From Comamonadaceae bacterium (GTDB taxonomy: Bacteria > Pseudomonadota > Gammaproteobacteria > Burkholderiales > Burkholderiaceae_C): 64,000 bases of DNA. The stretch covers positions 50,186 through 114,185 of the forward strand of contig CANFWI010000003.1 in the NCBI GenBank assembly GCA_947450675.1. Direction: 5' to 3'. This document shows, piece by piece, positions 25,306 through 34,767 of the stretch. Position numbers and translations under genes: made by a program. Under the pieces are notes generated by a model that saw only the letters and a list, made by a program, of their open reading frames with translations, had not been told where the DNA came from and ran no database searches. How positions within the stretch are numbered: position 1 is the first letter of the stretch; every line of letters starts with the position of its first letter.

Positions 25306-25668
25306 TCAGCCGCCAGCCAACTTGACGGTGTAGCCCTTGTCCAGCAACTGGCGCTGCAGCAGTTCGCGGTGGTCGCCCTGCACTTCAATCACGCCGTCTT
25401 TGACGGTGCCGCCCGAGCCGCAAGCGGCTTTGAGTTGCTTGCCCAGCTGCGTCAAGGCCGCGTCATCCAAGGGCACGCCCTGAATCAAGGTCACCGTTTT
25501 ACCGCCGCGGCCTTTGGCTGAGCGGGAAATGCGCACCACGCCATCGGTGGCTGGGCGGGGCTTGTTACTTTTGCAAATGCACTGAGCCACTGCTTGGCGG
25601 CAGTCGGGGCAGGTGCGACCGGTGTCGGTCGAATAAACGAGGCCACTGCTGGCAAGCTTGCTTTTCAT
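25306..25668 (-). CDS. yciH: SUI1/eIF1-like translation factor (YciH family)
   Basis: 120-residue bacterial homologue of eukaryotic eIF1, thought to check start-codon fidelity on the 30S subunit. An N-terminal zinc-ribbon-like C-x2-C and C-x-C pair (TCPDCRQAVAQCIC) is followed by the SUI1 core: VRISRSAKGRGGKTVTLIQG (about residues 46-65), LGKQLKAACGSGGTVKDG and IEVQGDHRELLQRQLLDKGY. The frame extends to 25818 but the ATG at 25668 gives the standard length. It is divergent from gloB and upstream of the DUF3820 gene. Confidence 0.9.
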   Translation of the reverse strand: MKSKLASSGLVYSTDTGRTCPDCRQAVAQCICKSNKPRPATDGVVRISRSAKGRGGKTVTLIQGVPLDDAALTQLGKQLKAACGSGGTVKDGVIEVQGDHRELLQRQLLDKGYTVKLAGG

Positions 25669-25820
25669 AGGGTCGTTGGAAATAGAACAAGGAAATCGGA
25701 GAGCGCTCATTTTGCAGCACACGGGCGCTGTCTTGCTAGGCATTGAACAGCCTTGCACTGCGCGGGCGATGCGGAGCGCTCCTAAAATAAGTCGATGAAC
25801 CCCACCACACAAGGCCACGC

Positions 25821-26612
25821 ATGATTGTTGAACGCATCTGGACGGGCAACAGCCTGCGCAATTTCAATTACCTGATCGCCTGCCCCGACACCGGCGAAGC
25901 CTTGGCGATTGATCCGCTGGACCACGAAAAATGCCTGGCCACCGCCAAGGCCAAGGGCTGGAACATCACCCAGATTTTGAACACGCATGAACACCACGAC
26001 CACATCGGCGGCAATGCCGAAGTAGTGGCCGCCACCGGCGCCAAAGTGATTGCGCACCACAAGGCCGCCGGCAAGATTCCGGGCATGGACCGCGGCGTGC
26101 AAGCCGGTGACGTCATCAAAGTGGGCAAGCACATTGAGCTGGAATGCTTGGACACGCCGGGCCACACGTATTGCCATATTTGCCTGTGCGCGCACGCTGA
26201 GCAGCCCGCGCTTTTTTCAGGTGACACCTTGTTCAACGCTGGTGCCGGCAACGTGCACAACGGCGGTAACGTGGAGGCGCTGTACAGCAGCTTCACCGAA
26301 CAGTTGATGCGCCTGCCCGACAACACCCGCATCTTCCCCGGCCACGACTACATCGAGAGCAACCTGAAGTTCACGCTGGCCCGTGAGCCTGGCAACGCGG
26401 CCGCAGCAGCACTCTTGCCCAAGGTCGCCAGCCACGACCCGGCAACCTCCGTTGTGACGACGCTGAAAGAAGAAAAAGAGTTCAACACCTTCATGCGCCT
26501 GAGCAACCCGGGCGTCATCGCTCAGCTGCGAGAAAGCTTTCCCGACTTACCGGCTGAGCCGGATGCCAAGACGGTCTTTAAAAAACTGCGGGAGCTGCGC
26601 AACGCTTGGTGA
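25821..26612 (+). CDS. gloB: Hydroxyacylglutathione hydrolase (glyoxalase II)
   Basis: Zinc-dependent hydrolase of S-D-lactoylglutathione in methylglyoxal detoxification. The 263-residue product has the metallo-beta-lactamase motif THEHHDHIGG near residue 56, DTPGHTYCHICL with the next metal histidine near 115, FSGDTLFNAG near 136 and PGHDYIESNL near 175, and the C-terminal HAGH domain ending FKKLRELRNAW. It is divergent from the SUI1-like gene, and its stop is 9 bases from the convergent aminotransferase stop. Confidence 0.95.
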   Translation: MIVERIWTGNSLRNFNYLIACPDTGEALAIDPLDHEKCLATAKAKGWNITQILNTHEHHDHIGGNAEVVAATGAKVIAHHKAAGKIPGMDRGVQAGDVIKVGKHIELECLDTPGHTYCHICLCAHAEQPALFSGDTLFNAGAGNVHNGGNVEALYSSFTEQLMRLPDNTRIFPGHDYIESNLKFTLAREPGNAAAAALLPKVASHDPATSVVTTLKEEKEFNTFMRLSNPGVIAQLRESFPDLPAEPDAKTVFKKLRELRNAW

Positions 26613-26621
26613 AAACCTTCT

Positions 26622-27815
26622 TCAGCAAGCCTTACCAAGCCGGGCAATGCCCTCTTCAATCTTCGCCACATCGGCCGTGGCGAAGCTGAAGCGCAGGCTT
26701 GAGTGGTCTGGGTCAGCCGCATAAAACGGCGCGCCTGGCACAAACGCCACGCCTTGCGCAATGGCTTTCTTGGCGAACTCAGCCGCATCTTTGGTTTTGC
26801 CGTTGGCGCCGGTGAGCCGGGCCCAAAAGAACAAACCACCCTCGGGCTGCGTGAACGCAATCGCATCGCCCAATTCTCGTTTCAAGCCAGCGCCCATGGC
26901 TGCGGCACGTTCGGCGTACACCGCACGCACCCTTGCCAAAGTAGCCGGCATGCGACCGGCTTTGAGATACTGCGCGGCGGTGGCTTGGGCGAAGGTGCTG
27001 GTGTGGGCGTCACTGAACTGCTTGCACATGGTGGCTTTGGCCAGCAACTCGGCCGGCGCAATCATCCAGCCGACCCGCAAGCCCGGGGACAACACCTTGC
27101 TCATGCTGCCGCAATACGCCAGCCACTCGCGGCTGCCGGGCACATCACGGCTGAGCGCCAACAAGCTGGGCGGCGGCACCTCATGAAAATACAAGTCGCC
27201 GTACGGGTCGTCTTCAACCACCAGCGTTTGGTACTTGACGGCAAGCTCCAAGACCTTTTTGCGCCGCTCCAAGTTGAGCAAGGCGCCACTCGGGTTGCCA
27301 AAGGTCGGGATCAGGTAGACGAACTTGGGTTTGTGTTCAGCGATGAGTTTTTCGAGGGCGTCCGTTTGCACACCATGTTCGTCAATCGGCGCGCTGATGA
27401 CGTCCGCGCCATAAAGCCGAAAGCACTGAATGGTGGCCAGAAAAGTCGGGCCTTCGACAATCACTTTGTCGCCCGGGTTGATCATGGTCTTGCCCAGCAA
27501 GTCCAGACCTTGCTGGCTGCCGGTGGTGACGATCATGCCGTCGGGCTCCACCGCAACGCCTTTGGCGGCCATGAAGGCGGCGAGTTGTTCGCGCAGCGGG
27601 TTGTAGCCCTCAGTCGCGCCATATTGCAAAGCACCGCCAGCTTCCTCTGTCAGGGCCAGATTAACGGCCTCCCGAATCCCTTCCACGTCAAACATGGCGC
27701 TGTCCGGAAAGCCACCGGCAAAGCTGATGATGCCGGGCTTGCCGAGCAGCTTGAAAAGCTCACGGATGGCAGAGGTTTCGACGTTGTTCAGGCGGTCGGC
27801 AAATGGCAGCGGCAT
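26622..27815 (-). CDS. PLP-dependent aminotransferase (2-aminoadipate/aromatic type)
   Basis: 397-residue class I aminotransferase of the LysN/ARO8-like group. Marks are IISFAGGFPDSAMFD near residue 29, LQYGATEGYNPLRE, TTGSQQGLDLLGK, PTFGNPSGALL near residue 170, VVEDDPYGDLYF near 200 and the PLP lysine in GSMSKVLSPGLRVGW (about residue 240). Such enzymes act on 2-aminoadipate, branched-chain or aromatic amino acids; the sequence does not settle which. There is no regulatory HTH domain. It converges on gloB with almost no gap. Confidence 0.88.
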   Translation of the reverse strand: MPLPFADRLNNVETSAIRELFKLLGKPGIISFAGGFPDSAMFDVEGIREAVNLALTEEAGGALQYGATEGYNPLREQLAAFMAAKGVAVEPDGMIVTTGSQQGLDLLGKTMINPGDKVIVEGPTFLATIQCFRLYGADVISAPIDEHGVQTDALEKLIAEHKPKFVYLIPTFGNPSGALLNLERRKKVLELAVKYQTLVVEDDPYGDLYFHEVPPPSLLALSRDVPGSREWLAYCGSMSKVLSPGLRVGWMIAPAELLAKATMCKQFSDAHTSTFAQATAAQYLKAGRMPATLARVRAVYAERAAAMGAGLKRELGDAIAFTQPEGGLFFWARLTGANGKTKDAAEFAKKAIAQGVAFVPGAPFYAADPDHSSLRFSFATADVAKIEEGIARLGKAC

Positions 27816-27929
27816 GGGGCTCTCTCAACGGTTTTCGCTTGGGGGAATGAAATTCACAGAAGAGACAGATGTTAACGCCGTGTCGCTTTTAAATCGTCAA
27901 GCCGCCGGTCTCAGCCTAAACTGCCGAGC

Positions 27930-28568
27930 ATGAAATCTGCCGCCATCGCCTCGTTTTTTGTCACACTCAAAGCCGCCAACCCGCTGCCGGTGACCGAGCT
28001 TGAATACACCAGCGTCTTTGAGTTGCTGGCGGCCGTGCTGCTGTCGGCCCAAGCCACCGACGTCAGCGTGAACAAAGCCACGCGCAAGCTGTTCCCAGTG
28101 GCCAACACGCCGCAAAAAATGCTGAATCTTGGGCTGGAAGGGCTTGAGAACCACATCAAAACCATCGGCCTGTTCCGCAGCAAAGCCAAACACCTGCTGC
28201 AGACCTGCCAGATTTTGGTGGAGCGCCACGGCGGCCAAGTGCCACGCACACGCGAAGCGTTGCAGGCCTTGCCCGGCGTCGGTCGCAAGACGGCCAACGT
28301 GGTACTGAACTCAGCCTTTGGTGAAGCCGTGATGGCGGTCGACACGCATATATTTCGGGTCAGCAACCGCACAGGTCTGGCCCCCGGCAAAAACGTCGAT
28401 GAGGTCGAGGCCGGCTTGATGAAGCGCATACCGCCCGAGTATCTGGTGGACGCGCACCATTGGTTGATCTTGCTCGGCCGCTATGTGTGCCAAGCGCGCA
28501 CGCCGCAGTGCTGGCAATGCGGCGTCAGCCAGTTTTGTGACTACAAGCCGAAAACGCTGCAGCCTTAA
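27930..28568 (+). CDS. nth: Endonuclease III
   Basis: DNA glycosylase/AP lyase for oxidised pyrimidines. The 212-residue product has the helix-hairpin-helix LPGVGRKTANVVLN near residue 114, the catalytic aspartate in AVDTHIFRVSNR near 137, and a C-terminal [4Fe-4S] loop with spacing C-x6-C-x2-C-x5-C (CQARTPQCWQCGVSQFC). The upstream 114 bases are shared with the divergent aminotransferase. It converges on cobC with a 12-base gap. Confidence 0.95.
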   Translation: MKSAAIASFFVTLKAANPLPVTELEYTSVFELLAAVLLSAQATDVSVNKATRKLFPVANTPQKMLNLGLEGLENHIKTIGLFRSKAKHLLQTCQILVERHGGQVPRTREALQALPGVGRKTANVVLNSAFGEAVMAVDTHIFRVSNRTGLAPGKNVDEVEAGLMKRIPPEYLVDAHHWLILLGRYVCQARTPQCWQCGVSQFCDYKPKTLQP

Positions 28569-28580
28569 TGGTTTTTTTGC

Positions 28581-29138
28581 TTAATTGCGCTCAGGTATCG
28601 CCAGAGAACACCACTGCCCAAAAGCCGGGGCTTCCTGTGGCCACTGCTTGGCTTGGCGTACTTCTCGCGCACCGCTTGCCAGCAAGTGGGCTGCCCGAAT
28701 CACGCCTGCATGGGTGATCCAGACGGCGTCTTGCCCACGCTCAGCATGTTCATCCCATACCTCGGCGACGCGCCGCATGAACTCTGCCACGCTCTCAGCG
28801 CCACCACAAGCGTGCTGCGCAAAATCATCAGTCCAGCGTTCGAGTTCGGCTTGAGGAATCGCATCCCAGCGCTGTCCTTCCCAAACACCGAAATCCATCT
28901 CGGTCAATCGGGCGTCCATTGTGCAAGTCAAATCTGGCCGCAGCGCAAGCAGCTGCTGCGTCAGTTGCTCACACCGTTGCAGCGTTGAGCTGAGAACTAA
29001 AAGCCCCTGCGGCAACACCCGTGCCAGTGCCCTCGCTGCCGCCAGCGTAGCCTGTGCGTCGGCCGGCATATCGGTAGCGCCATAGCAAACACCGGCAGCG
29101 ATCAACGGCTGGGCGTGACGCGCCATCCACAAGGTCAT
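28581..29138 (-). CDS. cobC: Alpha-ribazole phosphatase-like histidine phosphatase
   Basis: 185-residue histidine phosphatase superfamily protein. The phosphohistidine motif is MARHAQPL near the N-terminus and the second histidine lies in WITHAGVIRAAHLL near residue 150. As last gene of the cobalamin operon it probably removes the phosphate of alpha-ribazole phosphate in nucleotide loop assembly. The longer frame to 29237 overlaps cobS; ATG 29138 (MTLWMARHAQP) is chosen because it gives the normal N-terminus and a 28-base gap. Confidence 0.85.
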   Translation of the reverse strand: MTLWMARHAQPLIAAGVCYGATDMPADAQATLAAARALARVLPQGLLVLSSTLQRCEQLTQQLLALRPDLTCTMDARLTEMDFGVWEGQRWDAIPQAELERWTDDFAQHACGGAESVAEFMRRVAEVWDEHAERGQDAVWITHAGVIRAAHLLASGAREVRQAKQWPQEAPAFGQWCSLAIPERN

Positions 29139-29166
29139 GGGGCTAGCCCGATGTGAAGTATGGGCG

Positions 29167-30033
29167 TCACAGGCTGAGCGCCAAGCCAAGGTAGAAAGCC
29201 AACTCACAGACCTGCTGCGTAGCACCCAGACAATCACCCGTGAAACCCTGCAGGCGGCGCCAAAACCAGCGCCACATGATTAAAAAAGCCAGGCCTGACG
29301 CTGCCAACGCGCTCCCAAACGCGCTCAAAAGAGGTTCATCCTGCGTCTCATTGACAGCACCTAGGTCGATGAAATGCGTCAGGTCTTGCACGTACGCCAT
29401 TAAAAATAAGCCCAAAAAACACCATGTAAATGCAGCGCAAAGGCTTTTCCCGCTGATTTGATCCGCCAAGGGTTTGGACTTAGAACCAGCCAAGTCCCCG
29501 ACATGCGGCATCCAGCGAATCAGCAGCAGCGGCCAAGTGCGCGACACCACATGCGCCACAAACAAAGCAGCGCAAAGCAATGGTCCACTGACCGAGCCCA
29601 ACAACGCAAGCAAAGACACTTTGCCCAGCAGCATCAACACCATGGCAATGGCGCCAAAAGCCCCCACCCGCGAATCTTTCATGATGACCAAGGCGCGCTC
29701 GCGGTCGGGGCTGCCGCCCAGTCCGTCAAAGACATCGGCCAGCCCATCTTCATGAAACGCACCAGTCAACAAAACGCCAAATGCCGTGCCCCAGACCGCC
29801 GCCACCAGTGGCGAAAATCCGCCCACGGGCAAGTAGGCCAACAGGCAAGCCGTCAAGCACGCCACCCAACCGCCGACCAGCCAGCCGACGCCCGGAAAAT
29901 GGGCCGCACTGGCGCGCAGCATGGCCGGGCTGAAACCGACCCAATCCGCCAATCGTCCGGTCACGGGGATTCGGGTAAAAAACTGAACCGACAACAAAAA
30001 ATGGCGTACGAATTGGCTTAAAAATTGAACCAT
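29167..30033 (-). CDS. cobS: Adenosylcobinamide-GDP ribazoletransferase (cobalamin synthase)
   Basis: Membrane enzyme joining alpha-ribazole to adenosylcobinamide-GDP, the final assembly step of cobalamin. 288 residues with several hydrophobic helices. Marks are SVQFFTRIPV near residue 15, GAFHEDGLADVFDGLGG near residue 90 with its acidic metal-binding face, and DSRVGAFGAIAMVLML near residue 117. It lies 15 bases behind cobT and 28 bases before cobC in the cobalamin operon. Confidence 0.94.
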   Translation of the reverse strand: MVQFLSQFVRHFLLSVQFFTRIPVTGRLADWVGFSPAMLRASAAHFPGVGWLVGGWVACLTACLLAYLPVGGFSPLVAAVWGTAFGVLLTGAFHEDGLADVFDGLGGSPDRERALVIMKDSRVGAFGAIAMVLMLLGKVSLLALLGSVSGPLLCAALFVAHVVSRTWPLLLIRWMPHVGDLAGSKSKPLADQISGKSLCAAFTWCFLGLFLMAYVQDLTHFIDLGAVNETQDEPLLSAFGSALAASGLAFLIMWRWFWRRLQGFTGDCLGATQQVCELAFYLGLALSL

Positions 30034-30048
30034 GGGTCAGTCAGCCCA

Positions 30049-31131
30049 TTAAGTCGTCAAAGGCATGACGACCGTTGATTTCTCAGACACGCCGGCTGCC
30101 TCAAAACTCGCCATGTCCCGCAGAATGGCGCAAGCCGATTGCAACAACGGCCAAGCCAGCGCCGCACCGGAGCCTTCGCCTAAGCGCAAGCCCAAATCCA
30201 GCAAAGCTTGAGCCCCCAAGTACTGCAACATGAACTCATGACCGCGCTCGCCCGAACGGTGCGCGAAGACGCAACGCTGCAAGACCAGCGGTTGCAGGGC
30301 GTGGGCCACCAGCACAGCTGAGCTGGCAATAAAGCCGTCCACCACCACCACGCGGCGTTCATGCGCGGCTTGCAACACAGCGCCGACCATGGTGGCAATC
30401 TCAAAACCACCCAGTGCGGCCAAGACTTCCAGCGGTGCCGTGGCATTGGGATGACGCGCCAGCACCTCGCGCAGAACCGCTGTTTTGCGTTGCACAGCGG
30501 GCGCGTCTAAGCCGGTGCCTGCGCCGGTGCAGACCTCGATGTCAAGCCCGGCCAAACGGGCGAGCAACAGCGAGGCTGACGAAGTGTTGCCAATGCCCAT
30601 TTCACCCAGTAAAAGCGCGTTACCCGGCAAGTTTTTAACCACATCTTGGCCGTTGTGCATCGCTTGTTGGCATTGCGCTGCGGTCATGGCGGCCTGCACC
30701 GATGAGTCGGCCGTGCCGTTGGCCACTTTTTGCACCAGCAAGCCAGCCCGTTGCTGACCTTGCGGCAAACCCGCCAAAAAGTCGTGATTCACACCGCAAT
30801 CCACCACGGTCAACGCGATGCCGTGTTGGCGCGCCAGCACGCTGACGGCCGCGCCGCCGGCCAAAAAATTCTCGACCATCTGCCAACTCACGTCGCTGGG
30901 AAAGGCCGAAATACCGCGCGCCGTCAAGCCATGGTCAGCGGCAAAAACGACCATTTGAGGCTGATCCAAAACAGGCGATTCTGAGTCCAGAATTTCACCC
31001 AGTTGCAGCGCCAATGTCTCCAGTCGACCCAAAGACCCCAGCGGTTTGGTTTTGTTGTTCAGCTTGTGCTGCAGCGCCTGCGTCAAAACGGGGTTGCGGA
31101 TGTCGGCGAGGGTCGGCAATGAAGTGTTCAT
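30049..31131 (-). CDS. cobT: Nicotinate-nucleotide-dimethylbenzimidazole phosphoribosyltransferase
   Basis: Activates the lower base of cobalamin by making alpha-ribazole phosphate from nicotinate mononucleotide. 360 residues from ATG 31131. Marks are NNKTKPLGSLGRLETLALQLG near residue 26 (quoted in part: KTKPLGSLGRLE), VVFAADHGLTARGISAFP near residue 63, GEMGIGNTSSASLL near 175, and the catalytic glutamate in RLGEGSGAALA near 320. A TTG/ATG start at 31167 would add 12 residues; neither start has a clear ribosome site, and the family N-terminus favours the shorter form. Confidence 0.94.
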   Translation of the reverse strand: MNTSLPTLADIRNPVLTQALQHKLNNKTKPLGSLGRLETLALQLGEILDSESPVLDQPQMVVFAADHGLTARGISAFPSDVSWQMVENFLAGGAAVSVLARQHGIALTVVDCGVNHDFLAGLPQGQQRAGLLVQKVANGTADSSVQAAMTAAQCQQAMHNGQDVVKNLPGNALLLGEMGIGNTSSASLLLARLAGLDIEVCTGAGTGLDAPAVQRKTAVLREVLARHPNATAPLEVLAALGGFEIATMVGAVLQAAHERRVVVVDGFIASSAVLVAHALQPLVLQRCVFAHRSGERGHEFMLQYLGAQALLDLGLRLGEGSGAALAWPLLQSACAILRDMASFEAAGVSEKSTVVMPLTT

Positions 31132-31173
31132 GGTGAAAGGTTTGTTGTGATAATTTTGCGGCGACAAGTCATG

Positions 31174-32679
31174 TCAAAGTGAGGTTTTTTCTGTCAACAA
31201 GCCTTGCAAAACGCCCGGCTCAAAATGCTGCTCGATGTAATCGGCCAAGCCATCAAACACCGAATCCAGCGTTGGTACTGTGACGGCCTGACCTCGGCTG
31301 AACAAAGCCTGCAGCACGGCGGCGTCTTCAAACAAACCGTGCAGATACAGGCCAAGGACATTGCCCGCCGCATTTTGCCAGCCAAGGCCGCCTGGTAAAA
31401 CGGCTTGCGCCACATCGCCAGCTTGTGCCATGGCGCTGTGTTGCACGGTTTGGCCGTGGTGAATTTCGTAGCCAACCACGGGCACGCCAGCCAATAAAGA
31501 CCAAGCACCGGCTGTGCTTTCAGCAAACCGGGATGACGTGTGGCGCACGGTTTTTTCACGTTCAAACACGGTCACCAGCGGCAGCAGACCCAGGCCTGGC
31601 GCGTTGCCGTCAATGCCGTGCGGGTCTATCAACGCCTCGCCCAGCATTTGCAAACCACCGCAAATACCCAGCACCGCGCCGCCCTGCCCAGCGTGCTCGG
31701 CAATGGCACGGTCCAGCCCTTGCTCGCGCAGCCAGGCGAGGTCGCCGCTGGTGTTTTTAGAATCCGGTAAAACGAGCCAATCGGTGACGGCGAGGCCGGC
31801 CAAAGCCTGAGGTGAACGGACCCATTGCAGACGAACACCGGGGATATTTTTGAGCGCTTGAAACTCGTCCAGATTGCTCAGGCGCGGGTAGGCCACGACC
31901 GCCACGGTCAGCGTCACCAAGCCAGCGCCCGTGGTGATGCTGCGGTCGTCAAACACACCGTCTTCTTCGGGCAGCCCGTGCTGCCACCACATCGGCAAGG
32001 TTGCCACGGTCGGGATGCCGGTCAGCTCTTGCAGCATCTGCGGGGCGGGCGCTAGCAAACTGGCATCACCCCGAAACTTGTTCAGCACAAAACCTCTGAT
32101 GAGTGCTCGTTCGTTTTCAAGCAACAGCGCCCACGTGCCGTACAAATGCGCAAAAGCACCGCCGCGGTCAATGTCGGTCACCAGCAGGCACTGCGCCTTG
32201 GCATGCAGCGCCACGCGCAAGTTGACGATGTCACTGTCGTGCAGGTTGATCTCGGCAGGTGAGCCCGCACCTTCGATGACAACCACGTCGTACTCAGCGA
32301 TCAAGTCATCCAAGGCTTGCGCCACTACAGGCCACACGGTGTTGCTCCGAGTGCGCCACGGCAACTGCGTCAGTTCAGCATTGACTTGGCCCATCAGGAT
32401 CACCTGGCTGGCTGTGTCTTTCTCGGGCTTGAGGAGCAAGGGGTTCATGCGCACATCGGGTACGACGCGGGCGGCGAGCGCTTGAAAATACTGGGCGCTG
32501 CCGATTTCACCCTGCCCATTCTCAGACGCGACAACACGAGCGTTGTTGCTCATATTTTGAGCCTTGAACGGTGCGACTTTCAATCCTTGGCGCGCGTAAT
32601 AGCGGCACAAGGCGGTCGTGAGCCAGCTTTTTCCAGCCCCGCTGGATGTTCCCAAAACCATGATGCAACGTGCTGTCAT
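31174..32679 (-). CDS. cobQ: Adenosylcobyric acid synthase (glutamine-hydrolysing)
   Basis: Amidates adenosylcobyrinic acid a,c-diamide to adenosylcobyric acid. 501 residues: an N-terminal P-loop-like synthetase domain (MVLGTSSGAGKSWLTTALCR near residue 7 and KAQNMSNNARV near 38), VIEGAGSPAEINL near 125, and a C-terminal class I glutaminase-like domain with the nucleophile Cys in GAVLGICGGLQMLGEAL near 335 and a histidine in the YEIHHGQT region. ATG 32679 overlaps the stop of the cobD-like gene by 4 bases. Its presence shows that cobyric acid, not only cobinamide, can enter here. Confidence 0.95.
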   Translation of the reverse strand: MTARCIMVLGTSSGAGKSWLTTALCRYYARQGLKVAPFKAQNMSNNARVVASENGQGEIGSAQYFQALAARVVPDVRMNPLLLKPEKDTASQVILMGQVNAELTQLPWRTRSNTVWPVVAQALDDLIAEYDVVVIEGAGSPAEINLHDSDIVNLRVALHAKAQCLLVTDIDRGGAFAHLYGTWALLLENERALIRGFVLNKFRGDASLLAPAPQMLQELTGIPTVATLPMWWQHGLPEEDGVFDDRSITTGAGLVTLTVAVVAYPRLSNLDEFQALKNIPGVRLQWVRSPQALAGLAVTDWLVLPDSKNTSGDLAWLREQGLDRAIAEHAGQGGAVLGICGGLQMLGEALIDPHGIDGNAPGLGLLPLVTVFEREKTVRHTSSRFAESTAGAWSLLAGVPVVGYEIHHGQTVQHSAMAQAGDVAQAVLPGGLGWQNAAGNVLGLYLHGLFEDAAVLQALFSRGQAVTVPTLDSVFDGLADYIEQHFEPGVLQGLLTEKTSL

Positions 32680-33740
32680 GAAGCTACTTTCTGGTGTTCT
32701 GCCAAAACACGTGCCCACGCCGTTTGCAGTGCGCATTGCGCCGCAGGGGGCTGCACGCTCAAACGCACATGGTCAGGCAAACCAAATGAAGTGGTGTCGC
32801 GTAATTGGATGCCCTCAGCGCGCAGATTGCTCAGCGCTTGGGCCAGAGTTAAGCCGACAGGCAGGCTGGGCCTTGCGACATAAAAATTAGTTTGGCTTGG
32901 CAAGCAGGTCCAAGTCATCGCTTCACACCGTGCGATTTGTTGCATTTTCCAAAGTCGCAAAGTGTCCAAGCTATCGGCCAACCAGGCCTGCACGTCGGCT
33001 TGCGTCCATGCCGTCAGCAAGCTCACACCGTGGGCGCCAATCGGCCATGACGGGCACAACTGCTCTAGTTGCAAGAGCATCGCGCTAGGACAATCCACTG
33101 GCGCAATGGCATAAGCGGCCCGAACACCCGTGAGGCACAGCGCTTTATTGGGTGTCCACAACTGCCAAACCCGCTGCAGCTGTGCGTCACTGAGCGAGCC
33201 GGCACCGGCAAGCCGCAAGGGCTCATACGCGCGGTCGAGAATGCCTGTCGCGCCGTCATCAACCGCCTGCAACCAATGCGCCATATTGGCCTGCGATTGG
33301 CCGTGCGGGCTGGAGGGCTCGCACGCCCAAAGCAGTGACGCATCGTGAAGGCTAGCGGTGGGCTTCAAACCATGCGCATGAGCCGCTTGCGCGTAATCGC
33401 CGTAGCTGTGCGTCGGCAGCCAGACAGCGCTGGCGCCCTGCTGGGCAGCCACGGCTGTGATGCGAAAAATAAATTCACTGGCGCTCGCCGCCAACTGAAC
33501 GCGCTGCAAAGAAACACCGTGAAAACTCGCTAGTTGCGTGCGCAGCGCGGTGTAGCTCGCATCAGGGTAAGCGCTGGCGTCGGTCAAAGCCACAGCAGCC
33601 TGCGCCATGGGACACGGCCCGCCAGCATGGCTATTCACTGAAAAATCATGGCGCGGCACGCCATGCTGGTCTGCGCCACCATGAACGCGTGGGAGCACAG
33701 GCTGAAACGCGTTGGACTGAGCCGAATGAAGAGTCAACAA
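32676..33740 (-). CDS. cobD: Threonine-phosphate decarboxylase-like aminotransferase-fold enzyme
   Basis: PLP enzyme expected to make (R)-1-aminopropan-2-yl phosphate, the linker of cobalamin, from threonine phosphate. 354 residues. Marks are an N-terminal HGGADQHGVPRHDFSVNSH, the dipeptide region LDRAYEPLRLAG near residue 170 in place of the usual DEAF, and the PLP lysine in TPNKALCLTGVRAAYA near residue 197. The sequence is divergent from the E. coli/Salmonella enzyme (called cobC in aerobic-pathway nomenclature), but the operon position between cbiB and cobQ fits. It overlaps cbiB by 7 bases and cobQ by 4. Confidence 0.85.
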   Translation of the reverse strand: MLTLHSAQSNAFQPVLPRVHGGADQHGVPRHDFSVNSHAGGPCPMAQAAVALTDASAYPDASYTALRTQLASFHGVSLQRVQLAASASEFIFRITAVAAQQGASAVWLPTHSYGDYAQAAHAHGLKPTASLHDASLLWACEPSSPHGQSQANMAHWLQAVDDGATGILDRAYEPLRLAGAGSLSDAQLQRVWQLWTPNKALCLTGVRAAYAIAPVDCPSAMLLQLEQLCPSWPIGAHGVSLLTAWTQADVQAWLADSLDTLRLWKMQQIARCEAMTWTCLPSQTNFYVARPSLPVGLTLAQALSNLRAEGIQLRDTTSFGLPDHVRLSVQPPAAQCALQTAWARVLAEHQKVAS

Positions 33741-34765
33741 TTCACCACCCCAATGCTGAGGCCTACAAGTGACGCGAAAGCCAGTACACCGACAGCTCGC
33801 ACAGTGGCACCGGCCAAGCGCTGCGCTTCAGCCGTTTCGTCCGGGCCCGGGTTGCGGCCGCAAGGGTTGAGGGTGTAGACACCGGGTTTGCGCAAGGACA
33901 CCCCCAAAGCCAAGGCCATGGTGGCCATGGGCCAACCGCTGTTCGGCGATGGCGTTTTGCGAGCCTCTAACACTACAGCGACCCAGCTCAGAGCCGAACG
34001 CGGCGACCGTGCCGTCATGGCCCAAGCCACTGAGAACAAAACAAGCGCCGTCAAGCGCGCGGGCAGCCAAGACAGCACATCGTCGGCGCGGGCTGCCCAT
34101 TTGCCAGCCCATTCCCAACGCAGGTTGCGGTAACCCCACATGGCATCAGCGGTGTTGGCAAAGCGGTACACCACCGCACCCGGTAGACCCAACAAGACAA
34201 ACCAAAAGATGGGTGCGACCACCGAGTCGTTCAGGTTTTCAGCGAGCGACTCTATCGCGCTTTCGCGCACCTCGCTTTCACTCAAATGGGTGGTGTCGCG
34301 ACTGACCAGCCAAGACAAGCGGTCACGACCAGCTTGCAAAGATTGTTGAAGCGCGGTCTCAACCGCAGCCGTCTCGGCTTTGAGCATGCGCCACGACAAC
34401 ATGCTTTTAAGCAGCACCGCATAGATCGCAAGAGCCACCGACAGCCACAGCAGATCCCAATAATGAACGCCACTTTTAGCGCCTGTACTGGCTGCCAGCA
34501 GCCGATCAATCTCACCAAATACCAGCGCCTGAAAACCGTAAGCCAAAGTGCCCACCAGCCCAGCGCCCACGATCCACGCCAGCGCGCCCAGCACAAACGC
34601 CAGCCACGGCTCACGCTGCGCGGTGAAGCGGCCGCAGGCGGCCAAGTAGTGGCCCATCCAAACGACAGGATGCAGCACCGCACGCGGTTCGCCCCAGCGC
34701 GAGTCGATCCACAAAGCCATGAGCAACAGCAGGCCCATGACAACGGCAAAGACCAGCGCCGTCAT
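33734..34765 (-). CDS. cbiB: Adenosylcobinamide-phosphate synthase CbiB
   Basis: Integral membrane enzyme that attaches aminopropanol (phosphate) to adenosylcobyric acid. 343 residues with four to five hydrophobic helices. Marks are DSRWGEPRAVLHPVVWMGHYL near residue 20 (quoted in part: GEPRAVLHPVVWMGHYL), SWLVSRDTTHLSESEVRESAIESLAENLNDSVVAP near 150 (quoted in part: ESLAENLNDSVVAPIFW), and NTADAMWGYRN near 208. It lies 2 bases behind cobO and overlaps the cobD-like gene. Confidence 0.94.
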   Translation of the reverse strand: MTALVFAVVMGLLLLMALWIDSRWGEPRAVLHPVVWMGHYLAACGRFTAQREPWLAFVLGALAWIVGAGLVGTLAYGFQALVFGEIDRLLAASTGAKSGVHYWDLLWLSVALAIYAVLLKSMLSWRMLKAETAAVETALQQSLQAGRDRLSWLVSRDTTHLSESEVRESAIESLAENLNDSVVAPIFWFVLLGLPGAVVYRFANTADAMWGYRNLRWEWAGKWAARADDVLSWLPARLTALVLFSVAWAMTARSPRSALSWVAVVLEARKTPSPNSGWPMATMALALGVSLRKPGVYTLNPCGRNPGPDETAEAQRLAGATVRAVGVLAFASLVGLSIGVVNC

Positions 34766-34767
34766 GA